Assembly: GCA_041748615.1 (NCBI GenBank)
Contig: JBGTCY010000004.1
Location: forward strand, 1 to 24,368
Direction: 5' to 3'
DNA: 24,368 nt
Source: JBGTCY01 sp041748615
Lineage (GTDB): Bacteria > Bacteroidota > Bacteroidia > Chitinophagales > CAIOSU01
Of this stretch, positions 1-8,045 are shown piece after piece. Below the pieces are notes generated by a model. The model did not search any database, was not told the DNA's origin, and saw only the letters and a program-made list of their open reading frames with translations. Both the position numbers and the translations under genes were made by a program. Each line of letters opens with the position of its first letter. Position 1 is the first letter of the stretch.

Positions 1-584
1 ATTTTTTTTTTCACCTGTATTATCTCCTCACGGGTGATTTCTTCCGAAAATCGCGGATGACAGCTTTGGTAAATAACTTTTATTTTTTCAGCAATCTCCG
101 GTAGCCAGGCTGATAAATCAGCTTTTGTCTGCTCGCTGACCGTGACAATCGCATCCGCGACCAAACAACTATGCTTCACCTTGGCAGTATAAATTTTTCG
201 GTCAATGACCGGGTAGTATTGGGGGTATTTCAAAAAAATCAAGTCATGAATCGTGACGATTTGCCTGACGCCTTCGGGCGCATTTCCAAACGGCAATTCA
301 TTGCTGAGTCCATGATAAACTTGAATTTCGGCTTTTTTCATTGCATCATGCAGTCGGAATGAACGCCAATGCCAGGAGATTTTCCGTTCTAAAAAAGCGG
401 CAGGCTGATGAATGATTACCTCCTGCGGGGGGTCAAAAAAGTCAGGATTCAAGCGGGGGGTAAACAGATGATATTGGTGTTCTGCCTGATGCCGAACTAA
501 GGACTGAATGAGGTTACGGCTATAGTTGCCCAACCCGGAAATATTCAGAAAAGCTCTTTTTGCATCAAATCCGATTTTCATCAT
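1..584 (-). CDS. Family 4-like glycosyltransferase, N-terminal part (cut by window edge)
   Basis: About 194 codons are open from the ATG at 584 (or the adjacent ATG at 581) to the left edge, so the C-terminal nucleotide-sugar-binding half is outside the window. The protein opens MMKIGFDAKRAFLNISGLGN, the beta-strand plus Gly-rich GLGNYSRN loop typical of the acceptor-side Rossmann domain of GT4/GT-B enzymes. VYHGLSNELPFG, VTIHDLIFLKYP and ADAIVTVSEQTKADL follow, a pattern common in mannosyl- or glycosyltransferases for lipopolysaccharide or capsule. It is probably a cytoplasmic, membrane-peripheral enzyme of surface-polysaccharide assembly. It is divergent from the sigma-factor gene; the intergenic promoter space is under 70 bp. 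The donor and acceptor sugars cannot be inferred from this fragment. Confidence 0.85.
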   Translation of the reverse strand, partial: MMKIGFDAKRAFLNISGLGNYSRNLIQSLVRHQAEHQYHLFTPRLNPDFFDPPQEVIIHQPAAFLERKISWHWRSFRLHDAMKKAEIQVYHGLSNELPFGNAPEGVRQIVTIHDLIFLKYPQYYPVIDRKIYTAKVKHSCLVADAIVTVSEQTKADLSAWLPEIAEKIKVIYQSCHPRFSEEITREEIIQVKKK

Positions 585-640
585 GATTGTTAAAAATGCT
601 AAAGTTACGGCAACTGCTAACGAACAATACCCAAATTACA

Positions 641-648
641 TATATTTG
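641..648 (+). promoter_or_regulatory. Candidate Bacteroidota -7 box for the sigma/anti-sigma pair
   Basis: TATATTTG matches the TAnnTTTG -7 consensus of Bacteroidota housekeeping promoters exactly. No convincing -33 TTG is visible at the usual spacing. The predicted transcription start falls almost on the GTG proposed as the start codon at 653, which leaves the start choice uncertain. Confidence 0.4.
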
Positions 649-652
649 TCCC

Positions 653-1234
653 GTGGAAAAAGAAACTGGTTTAAAAAATAAAAAAGATGAGTTGTTTGAA
701 CGTGAGTTTTATCCTCACATCAACGCGCTCTATAACTTCGCTTTTCACCTCACTTATCATGAAGAGGATGCCAATGATTTGGTTCAGGATACCTATTTGA
801 AAGCTTACCGTTTTATAAATTCTTACGAAGAAGGAACGAATGCCAAGGCATGGTTGTTTAAAATTCTGAAAAACGCTTTCATCAACGAATACCGGAAGAA
901 ATCTAAACAACCTTCCAAAGTTGATTATGAGGATATTGTTACCTATCAGGATGCTGATGATTTAAAATATACCGGCTATTTAGATTTAAGACAAGATGTA
1001 GTGCAGGGTTTGATTGGCGATGAAGTCACCCACGCGATTAATTCGTTGCCGGTTGATTTCAGAACGGTAATTTTGTTATGCGACATTGAGGGATTCACGT
1101 ATGAGGAAATGGCAAAAATCATTGACATCCCCATCGGCACAGTGAGGTCAAGGTTACACAGGGCAAGGGAAACGCTGAAAACATTGTTGATGGATTACGC
1201 TAAAAAAATGGGTTACCAAACAGACAGCAAATAA
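653..1234 (+). CDS. RNA polymerase ECF sigma factor, RpoE-like (sigma-70 family)
   Basis: Extracytoplasmic-function sigma factor of 193 aa. Sigma region 2 spans about residues 18-88 (EREFYPHINALYNFAFHLT, DLVQDTYLKAYRF, KAWLFKILKNAFINEYR) and region 4 about 125-176 (LPVDFRTVILLCDIEGFTYE and the helix-turn-helix IPIGTVRSRLHRAR). The frame stays open upstream to a TTG at 587 and an ATG at 596. I prefer GTG 653 because it gives the usual family length and N-terminus, and because the upstream residues (LRQLLTNNTQ) look non-coding and cover the putative -7 box. A TTG at 692 is a further possibility. The stop is 3 nt before the next gene, a probable anti-sigma factor, so the two are co-transcribed. 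It resembles the constitutive RpoE-like ECF factors widespread in Bacteroidota; the regulon is unknown. Confidence 0.9.
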   Translation: MEKETGLKNKKDELFEREFYPHINALYNFAFHLTYHEEDANDLVQDTYLKAYRFINSYEEGTNAKAWLFKILKNAFINEYRKKSKQPSKVDYEDIVTYQDADDLKYTGYLDLRQDVVQGLIGDEVTHAINSLPVDFRTVILLCDIEGFTYEEMAKIIDIPIGTVRSRLHRARETLKTLLMDYAKKMGYQTDSK

Positions 1235-1237
1235 AAT

Positions 1238-1492
1238 ATGGACTCCTCAAATAAAATGCACGACTGTTCCGATGTCATTTCAAAAGTAAGTCTTGCCCTT
1301 GACGGTGAATTATCCGATCATGAAGCGCGGGAGTTTCTGGTGGAGTTAAAACGCTGCTCATTCTGTTTAGACCAATACCAAATCGAACAAAGTTTCAAGG
1401 AATTTTTGTGCAATAAAATTCAACGCAGAGAATCCAATCCCGGATTAGCCAATCAAATCAGGATGAAAATCGCCCAGATTTCGATTGAGTGA
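1238..1492 (+). CDS. Probable zinc-finger-type anti-sigma factor (degenerate HxxxCxxC)
   Basis: A soluble 84-aa protein encoded directly after the ECF sigma gene. The stretch C9 SDVISKVSLALDGELS followed by EFLVELKRCSFCLDQY resembles the anti-sigma domain of ZAS proteins, with a conserved upstream Cys, the LDGELS helix and CxxC. The His normally four residues before the CxxC is Glu here, so zinc binding, if any, would be atypical. There is no transmembrane segment, so it would act in the cytoplasm by binding the sigma factor. ATG 1238 lies 3 nt after the sigma stop; an in-frame ATG at 1256 is an alternative start. The identification rests on motif and position. Confidence 0.7.
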   Translation: MDSSNKMHDCSDVISKVSLALDGELSDHEAREFLVELKRCSFCLDQYQIEQSFKEFLCNKIQRRESNPGLANQIRMKIAQISIE

Positions 1493-1527
1493 AGTCAGCA
1501 CCTCCTTCTCAAAAATATTCCCGTAAA

Positions 1528-4500
1528 TTAAAAATCCGTACTGAACGAGAAGTATAATTTCGGTGATTCTGTTTTGATACCGCTGTCATTTCCCCACGCG
1601 ACATCTAACCTGACGTAATATCCAAAAAGAGAAGAGCGCAATCCGAATCCATAGCCGAACACAATCGGGTTTTTGAAATATTCTACAATCACGGTCACGG
1701 GGTCATTGCCAATCACATCGGTAATTAGCGGATTGTCTTTTCTCCACGGGTTCAACCCTTCCCAGGCGGTGCCGATGTCAGTAAATCCAACGATTTGGAA
1801 GTTTTTAATAAACTCTGATTTAATCGTGGAATTGCTCAGGTAAGAAAATACCGGAAACCTCAACTCGGAATTATAAACCATGAAACTGTTCCCGTTTCTG
1901 ACATTCTGGTCGAATCCGCGCATGTTGGTCGCTAATGCCTGGAAAGCATAGTTGTTATTTTCGTTGATGGCAGTGCCGCGGTCAAAGCGGGGTGAAATCC
2001 AACTATCAACGCCTCCGAGATAATAAATCATTTTCCGGGTTCCGACCGAAGTGCTCCAAGCGTAGCGATTAGCCCAAACGATGTTTTTGTGCACCTTTTG
2101 ATAGTATCTGAAATCAACCCCGAAAATCGCGAAGTAAGCGTCATTAAAATCAGGCAGTTTAATGTTCACATCGCTGAACACATTTTTGTCTTTAAACAAA
2201 ATCTGCTTATGGATTTCAGCGAAAATTTTGTAACGCAACCCATTCAGCAAATTCATCCCCACCCTGATGGTGTTATCGTGCACATATTCCATTTTGCCGT
2301 AAATCCAGCTTTCGGAATAATTGGGCAGGCTGCGGCTGAAATCATCTTTCGCAAGAAACACATAATTGTCATGGCGGAAAGAAGCGTACCAACGCAGACT
2401 TTTCACCACATCAAAAGGATAATTCAGTCGCAACTCGAGCAGGTTGGTTTTGGTTTTAGTTTCGACCGGCAAATTGATGGGGGAAATGACAATGTTATAA
2501 AATGGCACCACATCCGAGTAAGTTTGCTTGTCCACTCTGCGATAAAACATCAGGCGTTTGTCTAACCTTCTTTTTAAGTTTTCCACTGCAAGAAAATATT
2601 CCGAGCCATTGAAATCATAAGGAAAACGAAAGCCTCCGGTGATGCGGTAATCTTCAAACAAATCGCTGATGCCCATATTGATGGTCATGCTCAGTGGAGG
2701 GTTGTTGAACACAGGTGAACCGGGCGTGAATTTTTCATAACGGGTGACAAGAATGGTATTGTCCAAGAATTGTGTCAGCACATAGTCGGTTGAAAATTTC
2801 ACCCTGTAAGGGCGCACGCGTGTGAACGAGAAAATCGGCTCACTGGCTTTTTCTTCTTCATACTCCGAATATTCGGTTACATCAATTTCAGGAGATGTAT
2901 TAAAATCACTTTGAAAGAAAAACTCGCGGGGCGCTTCTTCAATCGGTTCAACGGTGCCTGTGGTAATATCCAATTTCAATCCTTCTCTTTCTTTTTCCAA
3001 CATCTTTATCCGGTTGATTTGACCTTGCTGGAATTGACGATAGTAGGTCGGTCGCGGTTCAGTAGGTTCAAGCGACAGTTCATCTAATTCATTCACAAAA
3101 AACTCATACCTTCCTCCCATGAAGTGCATGTCCACAGATTTTCCAGCGCGCGCGTTCAGGTCATGCTCCACGATGTTGGAAAAAAAATTAGTGGTTGGAA
3201 AAACATAAGCCGTGTCTTTGAAAATCTCCGCCACTTTCACGGAATCAAGCCTTCCAACCGCCTCGCGTGTCAGGCTGTCAAAACTCCAAACCGGATTGAC
3301 CACTACCGAATCTTTGAAATAAAAAACGGTGTCAAGGTGAGAAAAAATCTGTTCAATCGTTCCCGCGTAACGATTATAAATTCCACTCTCTGCCGAAAGG
3401 AAAGCGAACATGGAATCATTCAACTGAACCGGCTGTGTTTCGGCAAAGAAAGGATTGTGCGTGACGCGCAACAGTTCACGTCTTCTGGCGCTAAGGTCAT
3501 AATAATACAAGTCGAATTTATTGCCGGGTAAAATCGTATCGAGTCTTTGCTCTTTCAATTCAGTGTCCAGACGATTGGAAGAAAACAAAATCCCGCGCCT
3601 GTCGTTGAACTTTATAAAACCGGCATGAAGGTCATCATAAAAATCATTGGTGATTTGCTCTACAAGAGTCGAAGGGATGAAATAGGTGTAAATATCACTT
3701 TGTCCGCGATTGGATGCTGACATCACTAACAGGCGCGGGTCATCGGTAAATGAAAAATCATGAATCTGCTGAAACTTGGTGACGGATTGAACGAATTTGT
3801 CTTTGGTTTCAAGGTTGTAAATCATCAGGAACAGCCTGTCGCGCTTTTCATAAATGACGCCTAGCGCTTTGCCGTCAGGCGTCCACGACAGCAAAGGATA
3901 TTGATGGTCGGTCACAAGCGTCAATGTTTTCACACCGCCTTTCATCACCCGTTTTAATTTGTTGGTTTCATAATTCAACAACCGCACCCTGTACTTGCCG
4001 GAGTTGTTGGTTACATAAGCAAGATGGTTTCCGTCCGCGCTGATTTTCACCTGGTAGCGCGGCTGCTTGCGTTGTCTTCTCACCGGCACCCAGTTGGTAT
4101 CCACAGGCAACACTCGCGCTTCTTTTTCATTCATGAAATGATTATAATAATGTTCATTCCAGTCTGAAGTGATATTTTTCACAGAGCCGCCTAGCACAAA
4201 TAAAAATCCGCTTTCCACACTTCGATTAATGCGCGTGAGATAGAGCAAATTGGGAATAGCCGACTTGCCATATTTTTCTTCCACAAAATGCCAGAGGGCA
4301 TGACCGGAAAAGCGCGCCTCTTCTCCGGTAAGCTTATTGAACTTGCGAAACTTACCCATGAGAATGCCATCGCGCAGGCGGTTGTCATGTTCCGAACTCC
4401 AGTCCTCTCCCACGTAAGCCGCCAATCCTTCCGTGTACCAAAGCGGAAGATTGAGCAACACTGCATTTTGCAGAATCTCCTGAAGGTTGCCGCCAAACAC

Positions 4501-4977
4501 AATGTGGTTGATGAAAATCTGCGCGATACCCTGCCGGATTTGTTTTTCAAGTTCCGCGTGATTGCCGTCAAAATAAACGAACATTTTATTTTCGATAATC
4601 TTGGTCATCCCACCGGGGTTGTAGAGTTCAAGGTCTTGCCCAATATTGGTTTGGTTGAGGTCGGAAAGGTCGTTGTAAACCAGAATTTCAATGCGTTTAT
4701 TGATTTTGTACTCCAAAATTTCTTCTACCTGAGAAACTTCTTTTTCAGCAAACTGAATCACATATTTACCAATATCCTGACCACCCAGATAAAAATAGGT
4801 GACGAACTTTTCTGTTTCAAAATATGACCACTCAAAATGCTTGTATTGTACCCGGTTTTGACCGAAAGTGGTTTGCGTACCTTGCGAAAATAGATTTACC
4901 GAAAAAAAAACGGAAAGATATGCGACAGCCATCAATGCTTTGAAATAGCGAAAAACAAAAATGAAAACGGGATTCAT
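1528..4977 (-). CDS. Large outer-membrane protein: peptidase-MA-like, beta-propeller and C-terminal barrel
   Basis: This 1149-aa protein has an N-terminal signal sequence (hydrophobic stretch ending ...VNLFSQG near residue 33). Residues ~45-290 resemble a peptidase-MA-like domain (NLPLWYTEGLAAYVGEDW, then the Ala/Trp-rich FSGHALWHFVEEKYG). Residues ~300-560 carry TolB/PD40-like propeller blades (ISADGNHLAYVTNNSGKYRV, LSWTPDGKALGVIYEKRD, RGILFSSNRLD). A charged linker precedes a beta-barrel (~740-1149) ending in YFSFSTDF with a terminal Phe, typical of BAM-inserted proteins. Where a metallopeptidase would have HExxH, the protein reads IRQGIAQIFINHIVFGG, so catalysis is unlikely. Homologues are often annotated as TolB or surface antigen; the function is unknown. 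It is monocistronic and convergent with the sigma operon. Confidence 0.85.
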   Translation of the reverse strand: MNPVFIFVFRYFKALMAVAYLSVFFSVNLFSQGTQTTFGQNRVQYKHFEWSYFETEKFVTYFYLGGQDIGKYVIQFAEKEVSQVEEILEYKINKRIEILVYNDLSDLNQTNIGQDLELYNPGGMTKIIENKMFVYFDGNHAELEKQIRQGIAQIFINHIVFGGNLQEILQNAVLLNLPLWYTEGLAAYVGEDWSSEHDNRLRDGILMGKFRKFNKLTGEEARFSGHALWHFVEEKYGKSAIPNLLYLTRINRSVESGFLFVLGGSVKNITSDWNEHYYNHFMNEKEARVLPVDTNWVPVRRQRKQPRYQVKISADGNHLAYVTNNSGKYRVRLLNYETNKLKRVMKGGVKTLTLVTDHQYPLLSWTPDGKALGVIYEKRDRLFLMIYNLETKDKFVQSVTKFQQIHDFSFTDDPRLLVMSASNRGQSDIYTYFIPSTLVEQITNDFYDDLHAGFIKFNDRRGILFSSNRLDTELKEQRLDTILPGNKFDLYYYDLSARRRELLRVTHNPFFAETQPVQLNDSMFAFLSAESGIYNRYAGTIEQIFSHLDTVFYFKDSVVVNPVWSFDSLTREAVGRLDSVKVAEIFKDTAYVFPTTNFFSNIVEHDLNARAGKSVDMHFMGGRYEFFVNELDELSLEPTEPRPTYYRQFQQGQINRIKMLEKEREGLKLDITTGTVEPIEEAPREFFFQSDFNTSPEIDVTEYSEYEEEKASEPIFSFTRVRPYRVKFSTDYVLTQFLDNTILVTRYEKFTPGSPVFNNPPLSMTINMGISDLFEDYRITGGFRFPYDFNGSEYFLAVENLKRRLDKRLMFYRRVDKQTYSDVVPFYNIVISPINLPVETKTKTNLLELRLNYPFDVVKSLRWYASFRHDNYVFLAKDDFSRSLPNYSESWIYGKMEYVHDNTIRVGMNLLNGLRYKIFAEIHKQILFKDKNVFSDVNIKLPDFNDAYFAIFGVDFRYYQKVHKNIVWANRYAWSTSVGTRKMIYYLGGVDSWISPRFDRGTAINENNNYAFQALATNMRGFDQNVRNGNSFMVYNSELRFPVFSYLSNSTIKSEFIKNFQIVGFTDIGTAWEGLNPWRKDNPLITDVIGNDPVTVIVEYFKNPIVFGYGFGLRSSLFGYYVRLDVAWGNDSGIKTESPKLYFSFSTDF

Positions 4978-5182
4978 GCAACGGGTGTCTCTTACTCCTT
5001 GAATAGAACTAAATTTGATGGCTTATCAACGAAATGAAATTACGCTTTTTCAGATTGACTAAATTAAGATGGTTGTTCAACTATTCGATTGATACATGGA
5101 TATTAAAATAGTCAGTTCTTAACACAGTCAAAGATGAATGATTTCACGTTCCAACCATAAGCCTCAGACAAACGCAAACCAC

Positions 5183-5824
5183 ATGACCAAAATTGCAGCT
5201 TTTGTTTTTAATATGTTCCAGGAAAACACCTATGTGGTGTATGATGAAACCCTGCAATGCGCAATTGTTGACCCGGGATGTCACAACGAACAGGAACAAG
5301 ACGCGCTGCTTAATTTTTTTACAGCCGAAAAACTACAGCCGGTTTTGTTGCTTAACACCCATTGCCATGTGGACCATATCATGGGCAACAACTTCGTGTT
5401 TGAAAAGTTTGGAATAAAACCCCGATTACATCAAGACGAATTACCCATTTTGGTGAATGCACCACGTTATGCGGGAATGTTTGGTGTCAGTATCATACCT
5501 TCGCCTTATTCTGAAAATTTTATCAAAGAAGGAGAAATCATTCAATTCGGTAATACCGAACTTGAAGTGTTGTTCACGCCCGGGCATTCTCCGGGTGAAG
5601 TCAGTTTTTATTGCCGGGAAGAAAAATTTTTGCTTGCGGGAGATGTCCTGTTTCAGCAAAGCATCGGGCGCACCGATTTGCCAGGTGGTGATTATGATAC
5701 GCTCATTGAAAGCATTAAAAATAAATTGCTTCCGCTGGGAGATGAAGTGAAAGTTTATTCCGGTCACGGACCTGCCACAACGATAGGTGCCGAAATAAGA
5801 AGCAATCCGTTTTTAGTTGAGTGA
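5183..5824 (+). CDS. Metallo-beta-lactamase-fold hydrolase (glyoxalase II/YcbL-like)
   Basis: A 213-aa single-domain MBL-fold enzyme. The first metal site is THCHVDH (residues 59-65, with H60, H62, D64 and H65). Further ligands are H135 in TPGHSPGEVSF, D154 in LAGDVLF and H195 in YSGHGPATT, so the binuclear zinc centre looks complete. The length and the start MTKIAAFVFNMFQENTY fit the short glyoxalase II-like subfamily, which lacks the extra C-terminal helical domain of true glyoxalase II. The substrate is probably a thioester such as S-lactoylglutathione or a related compound, but this is not certain. The frame is open to an ATG at 5138; ATG 5183 is chosen because family similarity begins there and the upstream 15 residues are compositionally odd. 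It is a single gene ending in a hairpin. Confidence 0.87.
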   Translation: MTKIAAFVFNMFQENTYVVYDETLQCAIVDPGCHNEQEQDALLNFFTAEKLQPVLLLNTHCHVDHIMGNNFVFEKFGIKPRLHQDELPILVNAPRYAGMFGVSIIPSPYSENFIKEGEIIQFGNTELEVLFTPGHSPGEVSFYCREEKFLLAGDVLFQQSIGRTDLPGGDYDTLIESIKNKLLPLGDEVKVYSGHGPATTIGAEIRSNPFLVE

Positions 5825-5845
5825 AATGGTTTTTATAAACCATTT
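5824..5845. terminator. Hairpin between convergent MBL hydrolase and chrA
   Basis: Perfect 9-bp inverted repeat AAATGGTTT / AAACCATTT with a TTAT loop, starting on the last base of the hydrolase stop codon and 29 nt before the end of chrA. It is well placed as a bidirectional terminator. The stem is AT-rich and the following T tract is short, so efficiency may be modest. Confidence 0.5.
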
Positions 5846-5873
5846 TCAATTATAAACCTGATGGAAATATTTT

Positions 5874-7217
5874 TTACCCGTTCATTCCAAACCACCACAC
5901 CATCCCCGTTACTACACACACTAAAATCGTTTTCAGCATATCCAATTTGAAAATGAAATACAATGCAAACGCGAGTAGAGTGAGCAGCAGCGAGCCGATG
6001 TCGAGCGTGCTCCAGTCGGGGCGATAGATGCGTAAAACTCCGAAGTGTGTTTCGTTTACTACTTTGAATAATGCGTTCAGCGAAAACCACACGCCAAGAT
6101 TGAGAATGACGCCTACTACCGCAGCAGTGATTGCCGACAATGCCGAAGTGAGATTTTTGTTGCCGCGCAGATGTTCGATGTAAGGCGCGCCCACAAAAAT
6201 AAACAAGAAGCAGGGCGTGAATGTCACCCATGTTACGAGCACGGAAGCAAGGATGCCAGCCGTGAGCGGATCAATTCCTGCGGCAAAGCGAAACGCGCCC
6301 ATGAAGCCGACAAACTGCACCACTTGGATTAACGGTCCCGGAGTGGTTTCCGCCATGCCTAATCCATCGAGCATCTCGCCCGGCTTCAGCCAGCCGTAAT
6401 CCTCCACCGCTTTTTGCGCGATGTACGCCAGCACCGAATAGGCTCCGCCAAAGGTGACCAATGCCGCCTTGCTGAAAAACAAACTTTCCTTCACGAACAC
6501 ATTTTCTCCGTCCAACACGATGAACAACACCGCCACCGGCACGAGCCACAGTATGAGCCATACAAAGAGTTTGAGAATGGCTTTGACAAAAACAGGTTTT
6601 TCAAAATGCAGATGACGTTCATTCTCCGTGGCGTCTTCAACCTGATGACCTTTGATGACTTCAAATTTTTCCGGCAGAAATTTTCCTCCGAAAAAACCAA
6701 TCAAACCGGCTGCGAGCACGATGAACGGGAACGGCACATTGAGAAAAAATATCGCGATGAATGACAGCACGCTTATCGCGAGCATCACTTCATTTTTCAA
6801 CGCGCGCTTACCGATTTTCACCACCGCGCCCACCACGATGGCGAGCACCGCAGGCTTGATGCCGTAGAACAATGCCTGCACGAATTTCACATCATAAAAA
6901 AGCGCATACAAAATACTCAGCGCGAGAATGGAAATAAACCCGGGCAAAATGAACAGCGTTCCAGCAATCAAGCCGCCTTTTGTTTTATGCAGCAGCCAGC
7001 CGGTGTAGGTGGCGAGTTGCTGCGCCTCCGGTCCGGGTAGCATCATGCAGTAGTTCATCGCGTGGAGAAAACGGGTTTCGCTCACCCATTTTTTTTCTTC
7101 CACCAGCAGCTTGTGCATCACCGCGATTTGTCCCGCAGGACCGCCAAAGCTGTAGAGCGCGATTTTGAACCACACTTTCAGGGCTTCGTTGAAGGGGACT
7201 TTGTTGTTGCTTTTCAT
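5874..7217 (-). CDS. chrA: Chromate transporter, ChrA (CHR family, two-domain form)
   Basis: A 447-aa polytopic inner-membrane protein with two homologous CHR halves, the long bidomain form. The first half has SFGGPAGQIAVMHKLLVEE with MNYCMMLPGPEAQQLATYTG (residues ~23-75). The second repeats it as TFGGAYSVLAYIAQKAVED and AETTPGPLIQVVQFVGFMG (~245-305). Paired FGG and PGP motifs are the CHR signature. Characterised members export chromate, coupled to the proton gradient; many environmental homologues have an untested substrate, so this is a family-level call. The ATG lies within an ATGA overlap with the stop of the upstream doxX-like gene, which shows translational coupling. A hydrophilic linker (about 180-215) separates the halves. 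Confidence 0.93.
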   Translation of the reverse strand: MKSNNKVPFNEALKVWFKIALYSFGGPAGQIAVMHKLLVEEKKWVSETRFLHAMNYCMMLPGPEAQQLATYTGWLLHKTKGGLIAGTLFILPGFISILALSILYALFYDVKFVQALFYGIKPAVLAIVVGAVVKIGKRALKNEVMLAISVLSFIAIFFLNVPFPFIVLAAGLIGFFGGKFLPEKFEVIKGHQVEDATENERHLHFEKPVFVKAILKLFVWLILWLVPVAVLFIVLDGENVFVKESLFFSKAALVTFGGAYSVLAYIAQKAVEDYGWLKPGEMLDGLGMAETTPGPLIQVVQFVGFMGAFRFAAGIDPLTAGILASVLVTWVTFTPCFLFIFVGAPYIEHLRGNKNLTSALSAITAAVVGVILNLGVWFSLNALFKVVNETHFGVLRIYRPDWSTLDIGSLLLTLLAFALYFIFKLDMLKTILVCVVTGMVWWFGMNG

Positions 7218-7600
7218 TTATTACGCAGCGAAGTGATGAGCAAAAAAATCAAGCTGCAGGTCATGAGAAAATCCGTTCTGCCTGCATGGGCTGTTTTCCA
7301 AAATCCTTCGTTAAACAATTGTGGAAGTTTGGTATAGTAAATCGCTCCTGCCATGACGCAGAGCAGCGGAATGATGGTGAAACGGATTTTGAAGCGCAGC
7401 AGCAGCAAAGAGCCGAAAACAATTTCCACTGCGCCAATTACATAGCCCATGATGTGCGGATAAAAAACACCGATGCGCTCGAACCTGCCCGCGCCCGTTA
7501 TTTCGGGAAAAAGGAATTTCTGAATTCCTTCGGAAAGGAACACCAATCCGACCATCGTGCTGATGATGAAAGCGGGGTTGAATGAGGTCATCGGAAACAA
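7214..7600 (-). CDS. DoxX-like integral membrane protein
   Basis: A small membrane protein of 128 aa with about four predicted membrane segments. It resembles the DoxX/DoxD-like family (VGLVFLSEGIQKFLFPE near the N-terminus, then GAVEIVFGSLLLL and a last helix MTCSLIFLLITSL). Family members have been linked to respiratory or redox complexes, but a specific reaction cannot be assigned. Its TGA overlaps the chrA ATG (ATGA), so the two form an operon. ATG 7600 is used; ATG 7591 (residue 4) is equally plausible and would leave a more usual leader after the -7 box at 7614-7621. Confidence 0.8.
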   Translation of the reverse strand: MFPMTSFNPAFIISTMVGLVFLSEGIQKFLFPEITGAGRFERIGVFYPHIMGYVIGAVEIVFGSLLLLRFKIRFTIIPLLCVMAGAIYYTKLPQLFNEGFWKTAHAGRTDFLMTCSLIFLLITSLRNK

Positions 7601-7613
7601 TTTGGCTTTATCA

Positions 7614-7621
7614 CAAAAATA
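7614..7621 (-). promoter_or_regulatory. Candidate -7 box of the doxX-chrA operon
   Basis: On the minus strand this reads TATTTTTG, an exact TAnnTTTG match, 13 nt before the doxX-like start. A small inverted repeat GTATC/GATAC (7623-7640) lies directly upstream and overlaps the core promoter region, where a regulator could bind. Confidence 0.45.
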
Positions 7622-7696
7622 CGTATCTGAAAATTGATACCTGATTAGCTCACGTGATATATTATCTTTTCAAATATTTATGCAATACCGGAGCTG

Positions 7697-7732
7697 AATT
7701 CCGGATTTACAATTTCTTGCAAATCCGGAATT
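7697..7732. terminator. Strong 12-bp hairpin in the doxX upstream region
   Basis: Perfect inverted repeat AATTCCGGATTT / AAATCCGGAATT with a 12-nt loop. It begins 12 nt past the stop of the small minus-strand ORF that ends at 7745, so it may terminate that transcript. There is no long U tract after it on the minus strand, so a different structural role is possible. Confidence 0.45.
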
Positions 7733-7744
7733 GAGTAATCATCA

Positions 7745-7882
7745 TCATTTCTGCGTGACACGGGATTTGCGCAACGCTTCCCTTTTGTTTCCGCTTTCAG
7801 ACTGCTTTTTGATTTTCGGAATTTTAGAATAAAAACGATACAAGTCGCTCAGTTCCTTCAGCATTATTTCAATCTTAGTCAT
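7745..7882 (-). CDS. Small basic hypothetical protein (45 aa), uncertain
   Basis: ATG 7882 to TGA 7745 encodes a Lys/Arg-rich, soluble 45-aa peptide (starts MTKIEIMLKELSDLYRFYSK, ends KREALRKSRVTQK). Its ATG overlaps by 8 bp the stop of the upstream open frame (ATGACTAA), a typical coupled arrangement, and a hairpin follows the stop. I do not recognise a family. It may be the surviving partner gene of the nucleotidyltransferase remnant described next, or a chance ORF; the coupling and hairpin favour a real or recently real gene. Confidence 0.4.
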   Translation of the reverse strand: MTKIEIMLKELSDLYRFYSKIPKIKKQSESGNKREALRKSRVTQK

Positions 7883-8045
7883 TTTTAAAATTTATTATAC
7901 CCACTTTATCCTGTTCGGAATTTCTTAATTCTTTCAGCCATATCAGGTCTTCGCGGCAGGAAATTCTGAATACTCCTTTCTCCCATTTTGCTTTAACAGC
8001 CCTTGCGATAATTTTTTTATGCCTTGCGCTTTCCCAACCAATCCA
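7875..8045 (-). pseudogene. C-terminal remnant of a nucleotidyltransferase-like protein
   Basis: An open frame of 56 codons has no ATG and is closed upstream by TGA (8046-8048). It reads WESARHKK near its start, then VFRISCREDLIWLK and QDKVGI before the stop at 7875. In minimal nucleotidyltransferases and toxin-type relatives (DUF6036/MNT-like), the C-terminus has an aromatic-xxEAR segment, then I-S-x-E-D-L-I-x-x-K and an x-Q-D-x-x-D-I motif; here the last Asp is Gly. The N-terminal GGxxxx(D/E)xD catalytic half is absent: upstream sequence to 8183 shows no continuation I can recognise. The assignment is a pattern match by eye. Confidence 0.35.

Noticed and set aside
587..652. N-terminal extension of the sigma factor from TTG 587 or ATG 596
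   Set aside because: The added residues match no part of the ECF family, cover the putative -7 box and nearly abut the divergent glycosyltransferase start.
3124..4827. Several plus-strand frames of 130-180 codons antisense to the large outer-membrane protein
   Set aside because: The opposite strand has a continuous domain-rich 1149-aa frame; the antisense products show no recognisable motifs.
6271..7173. Open frames on both strands inside chrA, giving Arg/Gly-rich peptides
   Set aside because: They lie wholly inside a well-supported membrane-protein gene, and their composition is that expected from out-of-frame reading of its codons.
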